A stretch of DNA of 64,000 bases, from NCBI RefSeq assembly GCF_030272615.1, contig NC_081407.1:149235744-149299743 (forward strand), given 5' to 3'. Source of the stretch: Cryptomeria japonica (Eukaryota; Streptophyta; Pinopsida; Cupressales; Cupressaceae). Numbering within the stretch: position 1 is the stretch's first letter; each line of letters begins with the position of its first letter. The notes beneath the pieces were generated by a model. It was given only the letters and a program-made list of their open reading frames with translations. It ran no database searches and was not told the origin of the DNA. A program made the translations under genes and the position numbers. Shown piece after piece: positions 1 to 12,400 of this stretch.

Positions 1-1397
1 GGGCCCTTAACAATCCTTTTAGAAACATGTGTCACTTGACATATCTCTATCAAGCTCCACAAATGCAGCATCCTTTTTGCCACGTCACACCTACGTTTGA
101 CTTCCACCTGTCTTTCGCGACTTCGTGAATACTAATCATCATTCAGCTTGTGGCCATGAAATCATGAGAACCGTTGGATCAAGATAGAGTCAATCAACCT
201 TTAACTTCATGCTTAGCCTACCCTATGGGCCCACCAGCCCTTTTCACAACTTCACGATGAATATCTCGCTTGCATCTTATTTTCGTGAAACTATGCAAAC
301 CGTCAGATCTCAAGAACTTGCTCATTGCTTAATCTTGTTTAAAACCGGCAGAGGTGGATCCTTTGACTCACCTTTATCCATATGGAATTTGGTCCATGAC
401 GTGTCACCTTCTTACTTGCCACTTTAAACCAGCTGGACTACTTACTTGGAATGCCATGTCATTTCGCTACTTTGCGAAAGATAACTTTCGAGCACCTTTA
501 ATCAATGAAACTGGGCTGGCTGTTAGATCTCAGGAACTTGCACATTTGTTAAGCTTCTTATAAAACTCCTTGCCCAGGCCCATTAACCTTTCGCTACTTC
601 GTGAAGAGTAAACCACAGGCATCTCATGGTCATGAAGCCACACGGACCGTCGATCTTTGCCTGACCTGATCACCTTTTAATCAAAGGAAAAATCTTCATT
701 GCTAGGTCCCGCCAAACCTTTTTGCCACTTCGCAAAGGATAAAGCACGTTTAGTTTGACCTCACGAAGTCACACCGTCCATCCGATCAGATGGGACTTGA
801 TCGGTATTTAGCTTTAGTTCGAACCTATGTGTCGGGTCCACCTTTTTGCCTTTCACTACTTCGCGATAGATAAATTGTGAGCACCTTTTGGTCACGAAAC
901 TACGTAGACCATTAGATCAATAGAAAGTTGCGCGATGCTTACAAGGCTCGATGAACACTTAGAAAAAGGGCAGATTTAAAAGCGGAAATTTAAAACATTT
1001 GAAGGGACCGCCTAGGTAAAAGACAAAGGGGGGGACACTTTGCACGACTTAAGACCCATTACTTAAGTGAATAAAGTAATGCATAAATAGAAGCTAGAGG
1101 GTTTTATCAGTCATTTGAGTGATTTTAAAGACCTAAACCCTTAACCTTTAAAGACTTAGAACAGATTCGAAGCAACCAAAAGCACACTTGACTCAAAATT
1201 TAAAAAATGTAGCCAATTATGGGAAAGGAAAAACTCATTTCTTAAACAGTGATAACATCGGCTTTGACTGGGCATGGTTGATCACAAGATCAACACAAGG
1301 ACCTAGAAAACACTAGAGAAACAAACCAAGAACAAGCCCAAAAACAAATGACTTGAAGCAAACTATATAAAAATAGAGGACCAACTGTGCATGGACA
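1..1397 (-). repeat. 3' untranslated region and partial 3' LTR (U3) of gypsy-I
   Basis: This lies directly downstream of the integrase stop and holds no credible gene; the two short plus-strand ORFs at 209-563 fall in repeat sequence. Positions about 108-935 carry a degenerate module of about 130 bp that also occurs at 13,330-13,525, upstream of the LTR-embedded ORF, which is why I assign it to U3. I could not place the LTR start: no purine tract is visible on the minus strand, and the G-run near 1,028 is on the plus strand. The rest of the LTR would lie left of the window. Confidence 0.55.
108..935. repeat. degenerate tandem repeats, about 130-bp period, CGCTACTTCGCGAA core
   Basis: Cores resembling TTTCGCTACTTCGCGAA occur near 113, 240, 463, 590, 720 and 852, mostly 125-132 bp apart; the 220-bp gap between the second and third suggests one decayed unit. 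Each core is a short inverted repeat (TTCGC ... GCGAA). It is followed by a second conserved block resembling GTCACGAAACTACG and then ACCGTTGGATCAA. Two further units lie at 13,330-13,525. The organisation suggests a repeated regulatory module in U3, but its function is unknown. Confidence 0.6.
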
Positions 1398-2865
1398 TCA
1401 AGAAAAATAATGTTTCAGGAATTGTCCATGCACTAGAAATTCTTGTACTTCATCATTCATATTTTTCATAAAATAAGAGTCCTTTCCAGTTAAATCACAG
1501 ACCACAAAAGGGCCAATCCATAATGACTCGAACTTCTTATGCTTTCCCTTTTCTTGTCCTCTTGCATTCCACTAAAGAACGACATCACCGATTTGAAACT
1601 TCCTCAATGATGTCCTTTTATCAAAAAGGTACTTAGACTGCAATTGGATCTTCAAGTTCCTCTTATGGGCTAATGACCTGATTTCTTCCACTTCGACCAT
1701 CTGGATCATTCGGTCTTCCATAGGCTTTGACATTTCCATGCCTTTAGCTTGCAAAAACCTATACATCAGAAGAAGAGTGTTTACAGGGCACTCTGGCCTA
1801 TGTACCATATACTAATTCAAATGGTGACATCCCAATAGCTTTCTTGACAGTGATTCTATCCACCCACAAAGCTAATTTCAACTTCTGATCCCATGACCTT
1901 TTGTTTTCTTCTAATATTTTCTTGATAATGTTCAAGAGGATTTTATTACTAGATTCTGCTTGTCCATTCCCTTGAGGATGATAGGGCAAAGAGTAAGACA
2001 TAAGTATCCCATGACTAGTACAAAAGTTGGCAAACTCTTCTGACCTGAAACTCATAGAATTATCCATTACCAATTTCACAGGAACCCCAAATCTAGCTAT
2101 GATACAATCCATCAAGAAATAAATAACAATTTTACTTGTATCTCTTCTGGTGGGAATAGCTTCAATCTACTTTGTAAAATAATCGGTAGCTACTATAATC
2201 CACCTATGAGCTCTTCCTAATTTTTCAACAATCTCTCCAATAAAGTCTATCCCCCATTGGACAAAAGGTGCTTCCAGTGTAACTGGATTCAAGGGCAAAG
2301 CTCCTTCATATTTTAGCTTGGATGAAAACCTTTGGCATGGGTCACATCTCCTAACATATTCATGAGTATCCTTGAATAGGGTAGGCCAATAATACTCGAC
2401 TTGAACTATTCTTCCAGTAGTTGTCTTAGCAGAGTAATGACCTCCACATACTCCATCATGCATTTCAATCAACATTTTCTTTGCTTGGAATTCATCTGAG
2501 CACATCAGTAATCCTCCATCTCTATTTCTCCAAAACAAGTCACCTTGAATGAGAACATTATTTTGAGACTTCAATTTTAAGGTTCTTCTTTGGTTGTGTG
2601 TCATCCCTTCTGCAAATGTTGCATCCCTTAAAAAATGCACTATCTCTGAGTACCAAGGTTGCTTTTCAATACCAGTGACTGACATACTTTTGATTTCAAC
2701 ATTATTTATCTCAACATTCAGAAGATTAGATTCTGTCATAAGCTTGGCTAGACCCAAGCCTCTCACCAACTTAGTGATCTTTATTTCCAAGTCAAATTCT
2801 TGGATTCTATTGATCCATCTGCACCTTTTTCTTGTAACCTCAGATTGGGACAAATATCCTTAACT
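1398..2865 (-). pseudogene. gypsy-I integrase (pol C-terminus), broken
   Basis: The zinc-binding region is visible as His residues in MHDGVCGGHYS followed by CDPC, then the catalytic core with Asp in WGIDFIG, Asp in VMDN and Glu in GQAESSNK, the usual DD-E arrangement. It corresponds to minus-strand segments 2,853-2,167, 2,115-1,798 and 1,808-1,572, then an open stretch to a TGA at 1,398. In-frame stops separate the pieces, and a frameshift lies near 1,800, just after the conserved FELVYGT. The C-terminal part ends with a GQFLKHYF-like segment. In life it would insert the cDNA into chromosomes. Confidence 0.85.
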
Positions 2866-4420
2866 GTAGCATGTGGGACATAAGTAGTAACTTTTGCATT
2901 CACAAGGTATGGTCTGAAAGCCTTAACAACTTTAACTAAAGCATAAGCCTATTTTTCCATGGTTTCATACCTTAATTTTGCTGCTTGCAAAGACTTGCTA
3001 TAAAAAGCTATGGGATGTTCATATCCCTCATTATCCTTTTGTAACAAAACTGCAGCTACTGTATGGTATGAAGAAAAAGAGAAGAGAGAAAAAAGCTTAC
3101 TGTAATCGGGAGATTTCAACACTGGTGCTTCCTGAATGGCCTTTTTAATCTCATCAAAAGCCCTTGATGCTTCTTGGTCCTAGCAAAATGTTGTATCCTT
3201 CTTGAGCAATTTTACAATGGGCTTCACTATCTCTGCAAAATTTGCAATGAATCTTCTAACAAAATTAACCTTACCCAAAAAAGATTGGATACCTTTAACA
3301 TTTTTTGGTGCAGGCACATTATTTATTGCCTCAATTCTTTCAGGGTCTATTCTTACCCCTTCCTTGGACACAATATGCCCCAATAATTTTCCTTCAGTGA
3401 CACCAAAATGACATTACTTGGGATTTAATGACACACCAAAATCCAAAGCCTTATTGAATACCTTTTCTAAATGTCCATAGTGGTCATCAACTTATTTGGA
3501 GAAACAACTTAAATCATCTTGATAAACCACCATGATGATGTTAATGAATTCTTTAAAGGCTACATCCATAGCTCTCTGAAATGTAGCTCCAACATTTTTT
3601 AATCCAAATGGCATTCTTACATAAACATATGTTCCCCATGGAGTAGTGAAGGCAGTTTTGAATTGTTTAGATTCCTTTACCAACACTTGATTGTATCTTG
3701 AAAAACCATCCATCATGGACAAAAGATCACAACCAGTTACTCTCTGCAGCATGGCTTCCATATTGGGTGAAGAGCAGTTATCTTTTAGAGAAGCAACATT
3801 TAAATTTCTAAAATCCACACACAATCTAATGTCCCCATTTTTCTTTCTTACTGGGACCAAATTGGATACCCATGAAGAATGTCTTATAGGTTTGATAATC
3901 CCCCCTTCTCTTAACTTAGTCAATTCTTGCTGCACCTTGGTTTCTAACAGGGGGTTAATAGGTCTCTTCTTTTGTCTGAAAGGCTTAGCATCTAGAAGTA
4001 AAGGGACTTCATGCTAAAACAAGTCTTGTCTATATGCCTTTAGGTCTTCATAAGACCAAGCAAAAACATGTTTGTATCTCTGCAATACATTAATAAGATT
4101 AGTTTTTACATGAGGGGGTAATTTCTTTCCAATGTATACTAACTTAGGGGATGATTCAGTCCCTAGGTTTACCTCCTCCAATTCTTCTAGCTTGGTGGTA
4201 GACTGCTGATGTAAATGACTGTCATTGTAGCTTAACATACTCTCTAGCTCTACCAACCCTTTAGGTATCTCATTTGTTTTCAGTTGGACCAAGTCATTTC
4301 CAAACACTGTTTCCTTGTTGTCAACCACTTCCACCAATGCATTGCAATCAATCTTTTGTCCATCATAATCATCAAAATATTGAATGAACCTAAGAATATC
4401 TTCATCATCGACAAAGACTT
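2866..4420 (-). pseudogene. gypsy-I reverse transcriptase and RNase H, broken
   Basis: RT motifs read in order on the minus strand: IKPIRHSSWVSNLVPVRKK, LCVDFRNLN, LLSMMDGFSRYNQ, PFGLKNVGATFQRAMD and the catalytic box VYQDDL near 3,510, followed by GKLLGHIV and a connection domain ending FVRRFIANFAE. The usual YLDD or YVDD is YQDD here. The RNase H that follows (about 3,180-2,880) is poor: the first catalytic Asp of the typical YTDAS motif is not recognisable in LFSFSSYHTVAAVL. At least six in-frame stops break the frame. The segment 4,337-4,014 is the linker with the conserved HVFAWSYEDL that precedes RT in gypsy pol. Confidence 0.85.
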
Positions 4421-4421
4421 G

Positions 4422-5096
4422 CTAATTATACACATTATCAGGGATGGCAGGCCTAGACTTTATTTCCACAGTGGAAATGCCAGTTAGTGTTGCATCATCA
4501 TCTTTCAATGCAACATTAGCTAAAAAATCTGCCATGATTTTCTTTGATCTCTCTATCCAATTAATAGAAAATGCACTAAAATGCTTAATGACATCCCAAA
4601 CTGCATGTTTATATCTCTTTAATCTATCATTTTTGGATGCATATTTGGATCTTACCTGAGAGACAACCAATTCTGAATCTCCTAAAACTTTTAACAGCTA
4701 TATCCCATGCCTCTTTGCAACTTCAAGCCCCAATAACAGAGTTTCATATTCTGTAGTATTATTCGTGCACTGAAAGGCTAAGAGAAAAGAATATTTAAAA
4801 GTTATACCTGATGGGGATACAAAAAGGACTCCTGCTCCAGACCCTTCTTTGGAGCAAGCTCCATCAAAATACATTTGCCATAAACCATGCTGTTGTGATT
4901 CTAATTCGGTCACAATGGCATCAGTATTCTTCAACTGAGGTAAAATTGGTTGTAGTATGAAATTATCAAGATCCACATCAATCATATAATTGAGCATATT
5001 AGGATTTACATTTTCAATTACTCTAGGAGCATGTGGTTCTCTGTACAACTTGATCTGATTCCCATTTATTGGGATGGTAGCATAAGATAAATCCAA
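4422..5096 (-). pseudogene. second (Tat-type) RNase H, located upstream of RT in gypsy-I
   Basis: Two adjoining minus-strand segments, 5,096-4,698 and 4,670-4,422, form one RNase H fold. Asp is seen in MYFDGACSKEGSGAGVL, Glu in NTTEYETLLLGLE, and Asp in LKVLGDSELVVSQV, followed by WIERSKKIMADFLANVAL. These match the second RNase H of gypsy-E (48,720-49,071) and gypsy-F (54,760-55,120). It sits between protease and RT, whereas in those two elements it lies between the first RNase H and integrase. A single stop (TAG near 4,696) interrupts it. No second copy is seen after the first RNase H, so this is a different domain order, not an added copy. Confidence 0.8.
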
Positions 5097-5126
5097 TTGG
5101 ACATTTCCTCCTACTGCTGCTGCCCA

Positions 5127-5792
5127 CTACCTGGACAACAACATACCATAATGGGGCTTAGTGTCAGTAACAATAACATCCATTTTGTAAGTTGCCTCAA
5201 GAAATGCTGCTATCTTCACTTCAACATCTCTCATTGTACCTATTACAGGTACTCCTCTGTTATCCATAGCATAGCATTTTCCATATACAGTAGTTATTGA
5301 CAATCCTAGTTCTTTCATAACACCATAAGGCATTACATTAGCAGTTGCACCTGAATCTATCATACAGTTTTTTATTAGCCGGTTATTCACTAACAAAGTA
5401 ACATAAAAAGGATCTACCTGTGAAGGCTCTTGAGTAATAGTTGTTCCAACATAAACCTCTAGGGTTTGGAACTCCTGATCCTTTCCATTTTTGACTGAAA
5501 CGATGGGTAGGACTATGTTACTATCAGATATATTAGAAAACAGAGATAAGGCAGCTTCTCTATGTTCTTTTATTTTTAGTAACTCTATTAATGGGATAGT
5601 AACTTTCATTTGTGTAAGAGCTTGAGCCATGTCAAATGTGGAATTATTGCTTAATTCAGTATTAGCTCTAACTCTTTCTGCCTTAGGTTGACTTGCCTTC
5701 TTTGTTGTGGCAGCTCCTTGTGTATCATTGGTACTTTTATCCTCTATACTCTTGGATACATCTTTAATCTGATCTTTCTTTTCCTGAATCAC
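5127..5792 (-). pseudogene. gypsy-I aspartic protease
   Basis: The catalytic triplet Asp-Ser-Gly is intact in CMIDSGATANVMP, followed by a second conserved strand (MDVIVTDT) that ends at a stop at 5,127. The following residues (WAAAVGGNVQLDLSYATIP) are in the next segment, so the stop has simply cut the frame before the second RNase H. The N-terminal 100 residues are Lys- and Glu-rich linker. The domain would cleave the Gag-Pol polyprotein. Its DSG contrasts with DGG and DNG in gypsy-E and gypsy-F, supporting a different lineage. Confidence 0.75.
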
Positions 5793-5901
5793 TCGAGGAG
5801 TAGTAGCACTACTTGTTGTCCTGAATCACTCTAGGAGTAGTAGCACTACTTGTTGTCACCTTTTGAAAAACCTCTTCTATAAACATAGAACCAGGTTCAC
5901 C

Positions 5902-8116
5902 CTAATCACTATCCCTTTTGGTGCTCCTTAGGTTGTAATTGTGCTTTGCCTTAGCTATATTAGCTTTGGTGAGATTTTTCACTTCTTCCTCACTAGGTCT
6001 TCTAAGATGAACCTCTTCATTTTCAATGGTTACCACATTCAGTGTAGGATGCCAATCAAGTGTTAGTTGTCCTTGGTAGGACCTTTTACTATTCAGCACA
6101 TCACAGTCACTAAATTCACTCTGCAAAGACTCCTCATCACTTTCTATAACAGTCTCAAACATGTTAATATCAGGCTCAACCTCTTGTCTCATGGACTCTT
6201 CTAAGGCTTGAGCAACTGCACATTGATGAGGGGAATGTGGACCATCACAAGCAATACACCAAGGAGTGTTCTCTATGTTATGAACATTTTTTCCTTTTAA
6301 GGGATCAGGGGTATCTTGGCTCTAAGCATTCTTAGGCTTCTCAATTTGAGGTTTACCATCCTTTCAGTTGGTATTATAAGGCATATCATGCAATCTGGGA
6401 GCTCTATCTTGCCAGTTATAGTGAGGCTTATCATTTTTATTTACTTTAGTAGTTAGGTCCTTCATAGCAGTGAGTAACTTCTCTATCTTATCTTCCTCCT
6501 TAGCAACTTTGTTTGGTTGTTGTTTTGTTTCTTGCCATAACCTACCATCAGTTCTTCTTCCCAATTTCCCAGATGCTTTCCTATTGCTCTCCACATTGAT
6601 AGCAATTTTGAATGCATCTCTCAGGTTATGTGGATTTTTATCCCTCAATATATAAGCCATTTTGGAATCAAATGCACTGTAATAAGTGTTCAGGCACATG
6701 TTATCATCTACAACCTATGCATGGCTTTCTGAAACCTAGCATTGAAATCAATGACCATTTCATTATCAGATTTTTTGATATTATTAAATTCATTAAGCAT
6801 GAAACTTACATTTGTTTTGTCACCATACTGCTCTTGAAAGCAATTTTTAAAGTCCTCCCAAGACCCAATGCTACTAACAGGGAGCCCTCTATACCAATCT
6901 ATTGCATCATCTATTAGAGACTTAACAAATAGTTTCATTATGACATCTTCATCTATTATCTCAAAATTATTTATTAAGTCACCAAAAGATTTTAAATTCT
7001 CCTCTTCACTAATGGCATTATTTCTAGCAAACTTAGGGAGTCTATTTCTTAACTCAGTTGGAACATAGTTAGGATATCCGGGGATTCCATCAAAAAATAG
7101 CTACCTATACTATTCTAAACTGATAGGTCTTCTCTAGAATGGGTTAACGGTATTGTTATTACCCATGTTCATTCTTACATTGGGGACTTGAGTTTGAGAC
7201 ATCTAGTTATTTTGATTAATAACAGGGGTTTGACTGGCTGTTGCTATATTAACATGCAAGGTTGGTTGGATTTTAATAGGAGGGAGGGAGGTTGCTTAGG
7301 TGGAGGTTTATTTAGATCTTCTGATGGAAAGATAATGGGTGGAGCTTTTAGCTATCCAGTTTTTCTTTTAACTTCTTGGTTAGCAGCCTCTAACTCAGCT
7401 TTCTCCAATTCCATTTGTAAGTCTTCTTTTTCTTTCCTCATTCTTTCCATCTCCTTTTCATGTGCTGATAATCTATGAGAGATTTCCACTATAGTTTTAG
7501 ATCCCGACCCATCTTCCATGCATTTCTGCTTTCCTTTATCAATCTCATTTTTGATAGGCTATGGGTCACTAAGAAACTCCCTATTTGGTTGGGTTACTGA
7601 CTTATATGCTGGTTTGGCCTTGGGGACTAGAATTTCCCTGATCACAGGACCTTCATCCTTACTCTTTACCTTTTCGTGGGCAAGGACCTCAAGATCTGCA
7701 ATCTATCTCAAGAGCCTGTCTCTTTCCATCAATTTGGCTTTAACTTCTCTTTCTTTATTGGCTTCCTTTTGGGTTCTCAAAGAGATGAGATGATGTACTT
7801 TTCTATTTATGTCCTCTATCTCTTGGGATATCTTATCTTCATTGGGGAAAACTTCTTTCGAGTTTGATATATTGACTTGATCAATATCAATCAAGCTAAT
7901 GTTTCCATCAATCGTCCTAGGTACAGAACTTCCAACTATATTTGAACTAGTTTTGTCTCTTCCAGAGGCACTAATATGAGATATACCATGATTTAAAACA
8001 TTAAAATCTTCTAAATTCCCAAACAAACCAGAATGGAAACCAAAAAATTCATGTTCAGATTCTCTTGAAGAAGAATTTGATCTAGCATAAACAGGTCTTT
8101 CAGATATATTACTCAT
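5902..8116 (-). pseudogene. gypsy-I gag, broken
   Basis: The first ATG after the primer site is at 8,116, beginning MSNISERPVYARS. The N-terminal part (8,116-7,370) is rich in Lys, Glu and Arg with heptad-like patterns, probably coiled coil. The retrotransposon gag core is at about 7,060-6,700: DEDVIMKLFVKSL, AIDWYRGLP, WEDFKNCFQEQY and the trailing DFNARFQKAMHRL. A zinc-knuckle-like CIACDGPHSPHQC lies near 6,240. The frame is interrupted by several stops and at least one frame change near 6,700. It would form the virus-like particle that packages the RNA. Confidence 0.75.
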
Positions 8117-8380
8117 ATTATTACTTTTCTAGACCCAAGCAACATTTGATGGCTCATGCAACACTAACCTTTTCTGACCTCTTCTTGACTATTCAGGCAA
8201 TCCTTCCTGCAACATTTCACAAGGATGTTTTTTCATGAAAGATTGAGTATGCTTTCCTCATTGCATTGCACTTGTTTTCTTTTCAGAATTTTGTTATTTC
8301 CAAAAGGACTGGTTAAACAGATAGAGTCGCACCCACAAAACTATGGGAGATATGAAAAAAAGATGGATTCACAGTATGAC
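8117..8380 (-). other. gypsy-I leader between primer site and gag
   Basis: About 265 bp of untranslated leader between the primer site and the gag ATG. I see no ORF or repeat of note. The short plus-strand ORF at 8,225-8,452 crosses the primer site and is judged a chance frame. Confidence 0.5.
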
Positions 8381-8400
8381 TCTCCCCAACAGAGTCGCCA
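8381..8400 (-). promoter_or_regulatory. primer binding site of gypsy-I
   Basis: The minus strand reads TGGCGACTCTGTTGGGGAGA immediately inside the LTR end (AACAACA at 8,411-8,405, with a 4-base spacer). TGGCGACTCTG-type sequences are common just inside plant Ty3/gypsy LTRs, where a host tRNA primes minus-strand DNA. I did not identify the tRNA. This site defines the 5' LTR boundary and shows that everything from 8,405 rightward up to the copia-A junction is candidate LTR. Confidence 0.75.
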
Positions 8401-9235
8401 CTTTTGTTGTTCTCAAAATCCTATTCCCCTTAAGATCCTTATAATAATATGATAAACTCTATTTGCAGAAGAGAGATCACAAGGAAGGAAACTTTCAGAA
8501 CAACATATGACAAGGTTTAATTAGCCTTCTACACTTCGAACTTGTCCAAAGTTCGGGCGGGTATACCTTTTGTGAACTGAATTCACACTTTTAAAAGATA
8601 AATCCATAGTAAACCAGTCCAAATACTAGCGGGTCTTATCACCTTAAAACCTACTAAAATAAAGAAATAAAACTTGTACTCATGTTCAGTATTGACCTAC
8701 AAGATATGTAGAAAGACAACCATAATAGATACTAGTGCCTTATCCAAGCCACAGAGTCATCTAAGTTCAAACAATACTCCCACAATCAAACATCTTCACA
8801 CATCCTGTCAACTTGGCTTCTACAGATCCCCACATATGCCTGACATACATAAGAATTTATTTAAACCAAACTAAATTGCATTTATCAAATTCAAAGTATC
8901 CCACAAAGAATTTACTAATAGAAATGATTCCTGCATATTTAATTCCCCTCCTGGAGAGAAAAGGTAAGAAGCACATCTACTTGGAGTTACCTTACAACCC
9001 ATATTCAAAAGGAATAACCCTAGATTACTTAGAATGAAACAGTAAATATTTGCAAAAAATACTTGAAGACAACACAAAGTTTGAGCTCAAAATCGATGGT
9101 CTGTATATTGATATTATTTCAGAAAGTATTACAAAAACTTTTGAATATTCTCCATTAACTTAGAAAAATCTCAAATAAATTTCTGCAATGTTTTCTTACA
9201 ATTCCTTGCGATCTCCCTTTTACTAGTCCTGGTAT

Positions 9236-9245
9236 CCATTTATAG
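9236..9245 (-). promoter_or_regulatory. TATA box of the gypsy-I 5' LTR
   Basis: The minus strand reads CTATAAATGG. It lies 190 bp past the end of the LTR-embedded ORF and about 830 bp before the LTR end, a sensible place for the genomic-RNA promoter. An AT-rich stretch resembling a polyadenylation region (AAATAATATCAAT) follows near 9,125. If correct, the long ORF is in U3 and would be present only near the 3' end of the full-length RNA. Confidence 0.5.
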
Positions 9246-9428
9246 TAACATGGATGCATACAAAGCTTCAGACTTTCTTTTAAAAAAAGTTTGTTACAAA
9301 AAACTCCTTCACTCAAGAAGCAGTTACATGTTCTTTTCTGCTTCAATGACTTCTTCAATTGGTGGCTCTTCTGCAATATCCTCTGACCATTCAGGAGTGC
9401 CTTCTAACCATTCTGGAACATGTTCCAA

Positions 9429-12400
9429 CTATTGTGGAGCATCTTCTTCTTGAATCTCCGTGTCAACCACTGCATACTTTTGGGACCATCCTTGGAAAAC
9501 ATCATTAGTAGGCCATGAGTGGCCAATAATTGTTTTATTCAATTTTAACAACTTTTTCCAGGCATTCCTCACTTTCCTTACCTCTGAATCCAAAAACCCG
9601 TAATGAGATTTGATCTTCACTATTTCCTCAATTGTTTTAACAAACAAAGAGGTGTCATCTTTATTTATTATCTCATTTACCCTAAAGGATAAATTAGCCT
9701 TTAACTCATCTAACCATGCCTGTTTATCCTTTAATTGATTTTGGTTGAGAAAACCTCCAGGAAACAATGCAAATTTATGCTCAGTATATTCTTTCCTATA
9801 CAAATTAGCTTTTCTTTCCACATTAGCTCTGCCTTCAACCAACTTTGTTAATCTTTTTGCCAACTTACATTTAGGCTTGATAATGACATCAGCTCCTGCC
9901 TGATCATATGATGCACACATCAGTTCTAAGTCCACTTCCCGGGGCAACCATTTATTCATAATAGGCTCTAAAATAGCCTTATCTTCATTCAACTCACTAA
10001 GAGTGTTAAAAATTCTATTTATGTTGATATATACTGTAGGAGCATCAACAGTGTTAGTAAAACTTGAAATTGTTGCCTTTATCTTCTCCTCATACTTGTT
10101 TGCAAATAAGGCTTGGGCTTGTTGCAACTTTTCCATTTCATGTTGATAAGTCTCAGCTGGTTGGAAACCAAAAGGCATAGGAGAAGGAGGGAATTCTATA
10201 ATTGGACTAGTAGGTGGGGGTCTTGCTGGGGAAGAAGTGATCATCAATGTTGAAGACTCACCTTGATGATGTTGACCTACCAATTGGCTTTGGAGCTTAG
10301 TGACGATGTTGTCCCTATTGGCTATTTCTTCCTTAGCCTCGTTATAAGCTTTTAAAACAATTTCTGGCTTCAATTGAAGAGTATCCTTTTCTTGGGCTTC
10401 TTTCTCTACTACGACCACAATAAACTTTTCATTTTCTAGAATAGTACTAGCTGCTTCCACCACTCTTGTGTCTTGAACCCTCTTAACAATCATTCCTCCA
10501 AAGAGGCTAGAATCTGAGGCATCTTTTTTCCTCCTACTCTCATCTTTCTTTAATGACCATAAGACAAGAGCAACATTATCCTTGTTAAATGTCACACCTT
10601 CCATTGGCTTTGTTTCCTTCCTTACTGCATCAAGGATCAATGCGTCAGCTATGTCCCATTCAGGAAGAATTAACACACCAGCTTTATCCAACATATCTCT
10701 CCCTTTCTCAGGGGTGATTGCTTTGAACTCCTCCATCATTTCTTGCTTAACCTCTTCTTCTACTTGGGCAACATCTTTGAGAGGCTTCTCATTTACCCTT
10801 TTCTCACATCTAATCTTGAATTGATCAATGTTCTATTTCCAAAGAAACTATAGAAAAGCTCCTGATGTGACGAAGTTGCTGTCATCTAGGAAATCTTCAC
10901 TAGCTTGCTTAATAGTAGGGTTGAATTCTTGGCCTTTTAACTCACCATCAATTAAATCCATTTCAGCATTTGGTGGCTCTTCGGGCATCCCCTCTTGAGT
11001 CTCCTCATAGGTATAGACAATCTCACCAAGACTCCCTAATTGCAATAGTTGTTCAGCCACAACTTGCTCATCTCCAATGTGGATAGGAGACTGAGATGGG
11101 GAATATTGAGGCTCATCAGTTTCAATTTATTTTCCCACTCTTTGCCTCTTAGGGGAATCTTGAATGTCTACAACATCTTCAATTTTCCTTTTTCCATTTG
11201 AGGTGGAAGTCTCACCTGTCACTGACATCATTACAGTGTACCTTGGCCTGTTATGGATTACATAGTCACCTGGTGGGATTTCTTTAGCAAAAGTAAGCTT
11301 GGCCAAGACCATCTTAAGCTTATCAGGATTTTTTTGCATTATGGCCTCCCTCTTTTCTTTTAGGGTTTGCATGAGGTCTTCAAAATAAAGAATCAGGAAC
11401 TTTATTTTCTCCTCAAATGTGGTGAAGCTAGACAAAGGGTCATAACTAGTGTCAAACTAATGAATAAAATCAAGGGCTTTCTTATATGCCACCCACTTCT
11501 CCTTCCTCAGTTCCTACTCATCTAAGCTGAACTCATTCCTAATCAAATCCTCTGGAAACTGAAATTGATGAGGCCTACCTCTGCATACTGCTCTTTTGTT
11601 GAACATGCCATTGAAGAAGTCCTCAGGGTCTGCACATCTTGACACTATAGTTGATAGCCTATATGGCTTAAAGAATTCTTCAAAAAATATCCATCCACCC
11701 TTAGTGATTACAAAGTGGTGGGCCATGGTAACATTTGGGAAAATTGTCCCTTTACCTTTGTTAGTCAATTCAGCTTCCTATACCCCTCCAATCTGTCTTA
11801 ACACTTCTGCAATCCCTATTTTGAATGGGACCTGATAGGGTAGTAAATAGGGGTTGCCTCTAAATCCAAACACTCTAAAAATAATAGACACAGGGTACAA
11901 ATAGATGTCTCCCCAATTGTGAGCAATCTTGATATCCTCTGCAAACTCCTTAGGTCTAATAAACTCCAAAAGAGCCTTAGAGATTCTAGGGTTTTCTCTA
12001 CACAAGAGGATTCTGATTTTAGATGCAAAGCATCTATCAAACTTTAGGTAACTTGCATCCTCCATATCCCATGATAAAAAAGTACTCCATAATTGCACTG
12101 GCATCTCCTCTTTATGCTTGAACTTAACCAGGTCCATCTCCTTTGCAATGTAATCAACACCCTTGAACAGGAACATATGCCTTAACATAGAATACCATCC
12201 AAATGGCTTGTCAACCTTACCACTCTTGATTCCTACTAGCCCTTTATGAATGACATCAGCGAGGTATGAAGCATAATCAAATGTAATGGCCAAGGATGGA
12301 TTCAAAATTTGGGCAATCATCAGCATATAATGGGTCGGCATATTCTTTTCAGGATCTTCCCCAAAGATTTGGCATAAAGCGCAATACTTACCCTTAGCTT

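Noticed and set aside
1-1010. Host promoter or gene in the left end
   Set aside because: Repeat modules here also occur near 13.4 kb in gypsy-I, so the sequence is better explained as retrotransposon U3.
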